DNA of 5,788 bases. It comes from Hyphomicrobiales bacterium (GTDB lineage: Bacteria; Pseudomonadota; Alphaproteobacteria; Rhizobiales; Beijerinckiaceae). Position 1 is the stretch's first letter. The number at the start of each line of letters is the position of its first letter. This document shows positions 5,622 to 5,788 of the stretch, one piece after another. Made by a program: the position numbers and the translations under genes. The notes beneath the pieces are model-generated. The model searched no databases, was not told where the DNA came from, and saw only the letters and a list, made by a program, of their open reading frames with translations. The stretch covers positions 1 through 5,788 of the forward strand of contig JAQGKN010000374.1 of the NCBI GenBank assembly GCA_028290085.1, given 5' to 3'.

Positions 5622-5788
5622 AGAAAGCAGCGACGACGTCTCCCGCATCTTGCTCCGTCGGCATTCTGGCGGCCGCGACATCCTTCACCTGTGGTCAGGA
5701 CTGGCTGACCGTGGCTTTTATGGCCAACGGCGGACATGGAAGCTTCTCCGTCGTCGGCAACATCGCTCCCGCAACATCGGCGCGGATG
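5614..5788 (+). pseudogene. DapA-family lyase fragment with internal frameshift
   Basis: This looks like an internal piece of a dihydrodipicolinate synthase/N-acetylneuraminate lyase-family gene (class I aldolase TIM barrel), truncated on the left by the kdpB junction and running off the window on the right. The frame starting at 5614 reads [14 protein letters not shown], matching the family GIKE(A/S)(S/T) motif whose Lys forms the Schiff base (Lys161 in E. coli DapA). The frame from 5693 reads GQDWLTVAFMANGGHG followed by SFSVVGNIAPATSARM. This matches the family GDDxxxxxFMxxGGxGxISVxxNxxP region. Joining the frames at about 5692-5699 gives the spacing expected between the two motifs, so a frameshift lies there. 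The N-terminal barrel strands (GTTGE motif, catalytic Tyr) are absent. It is probably non-functional here. The exact substrate of the parent enzyme cannot be told. Confidence 0.75.

Noticed and set aside
5622..5681. In-frame N-terminal extension of the kdpB fragment from an ATG at 5681
   Set aside because: The 20 residues before LMTRG do not resemble KdpB and are the complement of the DapA-like coding sequence, so they mark the junction and not a true N-terminus.
5211..5708. Plus-strand ORF of 165 codons across the kdpB remnant and the junction
   Set aside because: It is antisense to clear KdpB sequence and, past 5614, runs in neither of the two DapA-like frames. The product is rich in Asp, Arg and Gln and is not recognisable.

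Overview
This window is a GC-rich proteobacterial segment, most likely alphaproteobacterial and probably of the Rhizobiales/Hyphomicrobiales type. That placement is a judgement from GC content, codon use and protein style, not from a search. Nearly all of it is the 3' half of a kdp (high-affinity potassium transport) operon on the minus strand. In transcription order it holds a C-terminal remnant of kdpB (5621-5277), an intact kdpC (5266-4667), an intact sensor kinase gene kdpD (4642-1934), an intact response regulator gene kdpE (1937-1221), and an intact gene for a PtsN-like EIIA protein (1218-763). The genes are packed tightly. The kdpC ribosome binding site overlaps the kdpB stop, kdpD and kdpE overlap by an ATGA, and kdpE and the EIIA gene almost touch.

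The two edges of this block are the unusual part. On the right, kdpB is cut at about 5616-5621. Everything upstream in the operon (kdpF, kdpA and about five sixths of kdpB) is replaced by a plus-strand fragment of a dihydrodipicolinate synthase (DapA)-family gene. That fragment begins almost exactly at the Schiff-base lysine motif and carries an internal frameshift best explained by loss of one copy of a 5-bp tandem repeat. On the left, immediately after the EIIA stop codon and in the same reading frame, lies the C-terminal half of an SRPBCC-type protein with no N-terminal half and no good start codon. The kdp block is therefore bounded by broken genes on both sides. This fits a rearranged, decaying accessory region, or an assembly or cloning chimera on the right side.

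The left 450 bases are of lower GC and hold no gene that can be called with confidence. They contain a 10-bp perfect inverted repeat (70-79 with 108-117) and one weak short plus-strand ORF with paired cysteines.

How the genes work together: KdpD senses potassium limitation and phosphorylates KdpE, which activates kdp transcription. KdpC is the chaperone-like subunit of the KdpFABC pump. In E. coli, unphosphorylated PtsN binds KdpD and stimulates it, so a PtsN paralogue encoded in the operon suggests local coupling of potassium sensing to PTS phosphorylation state. As this window reads, the regulatory half survives but the pump it should control is broken here. A functional pump would need a second kdpFAB copy elsewhere.
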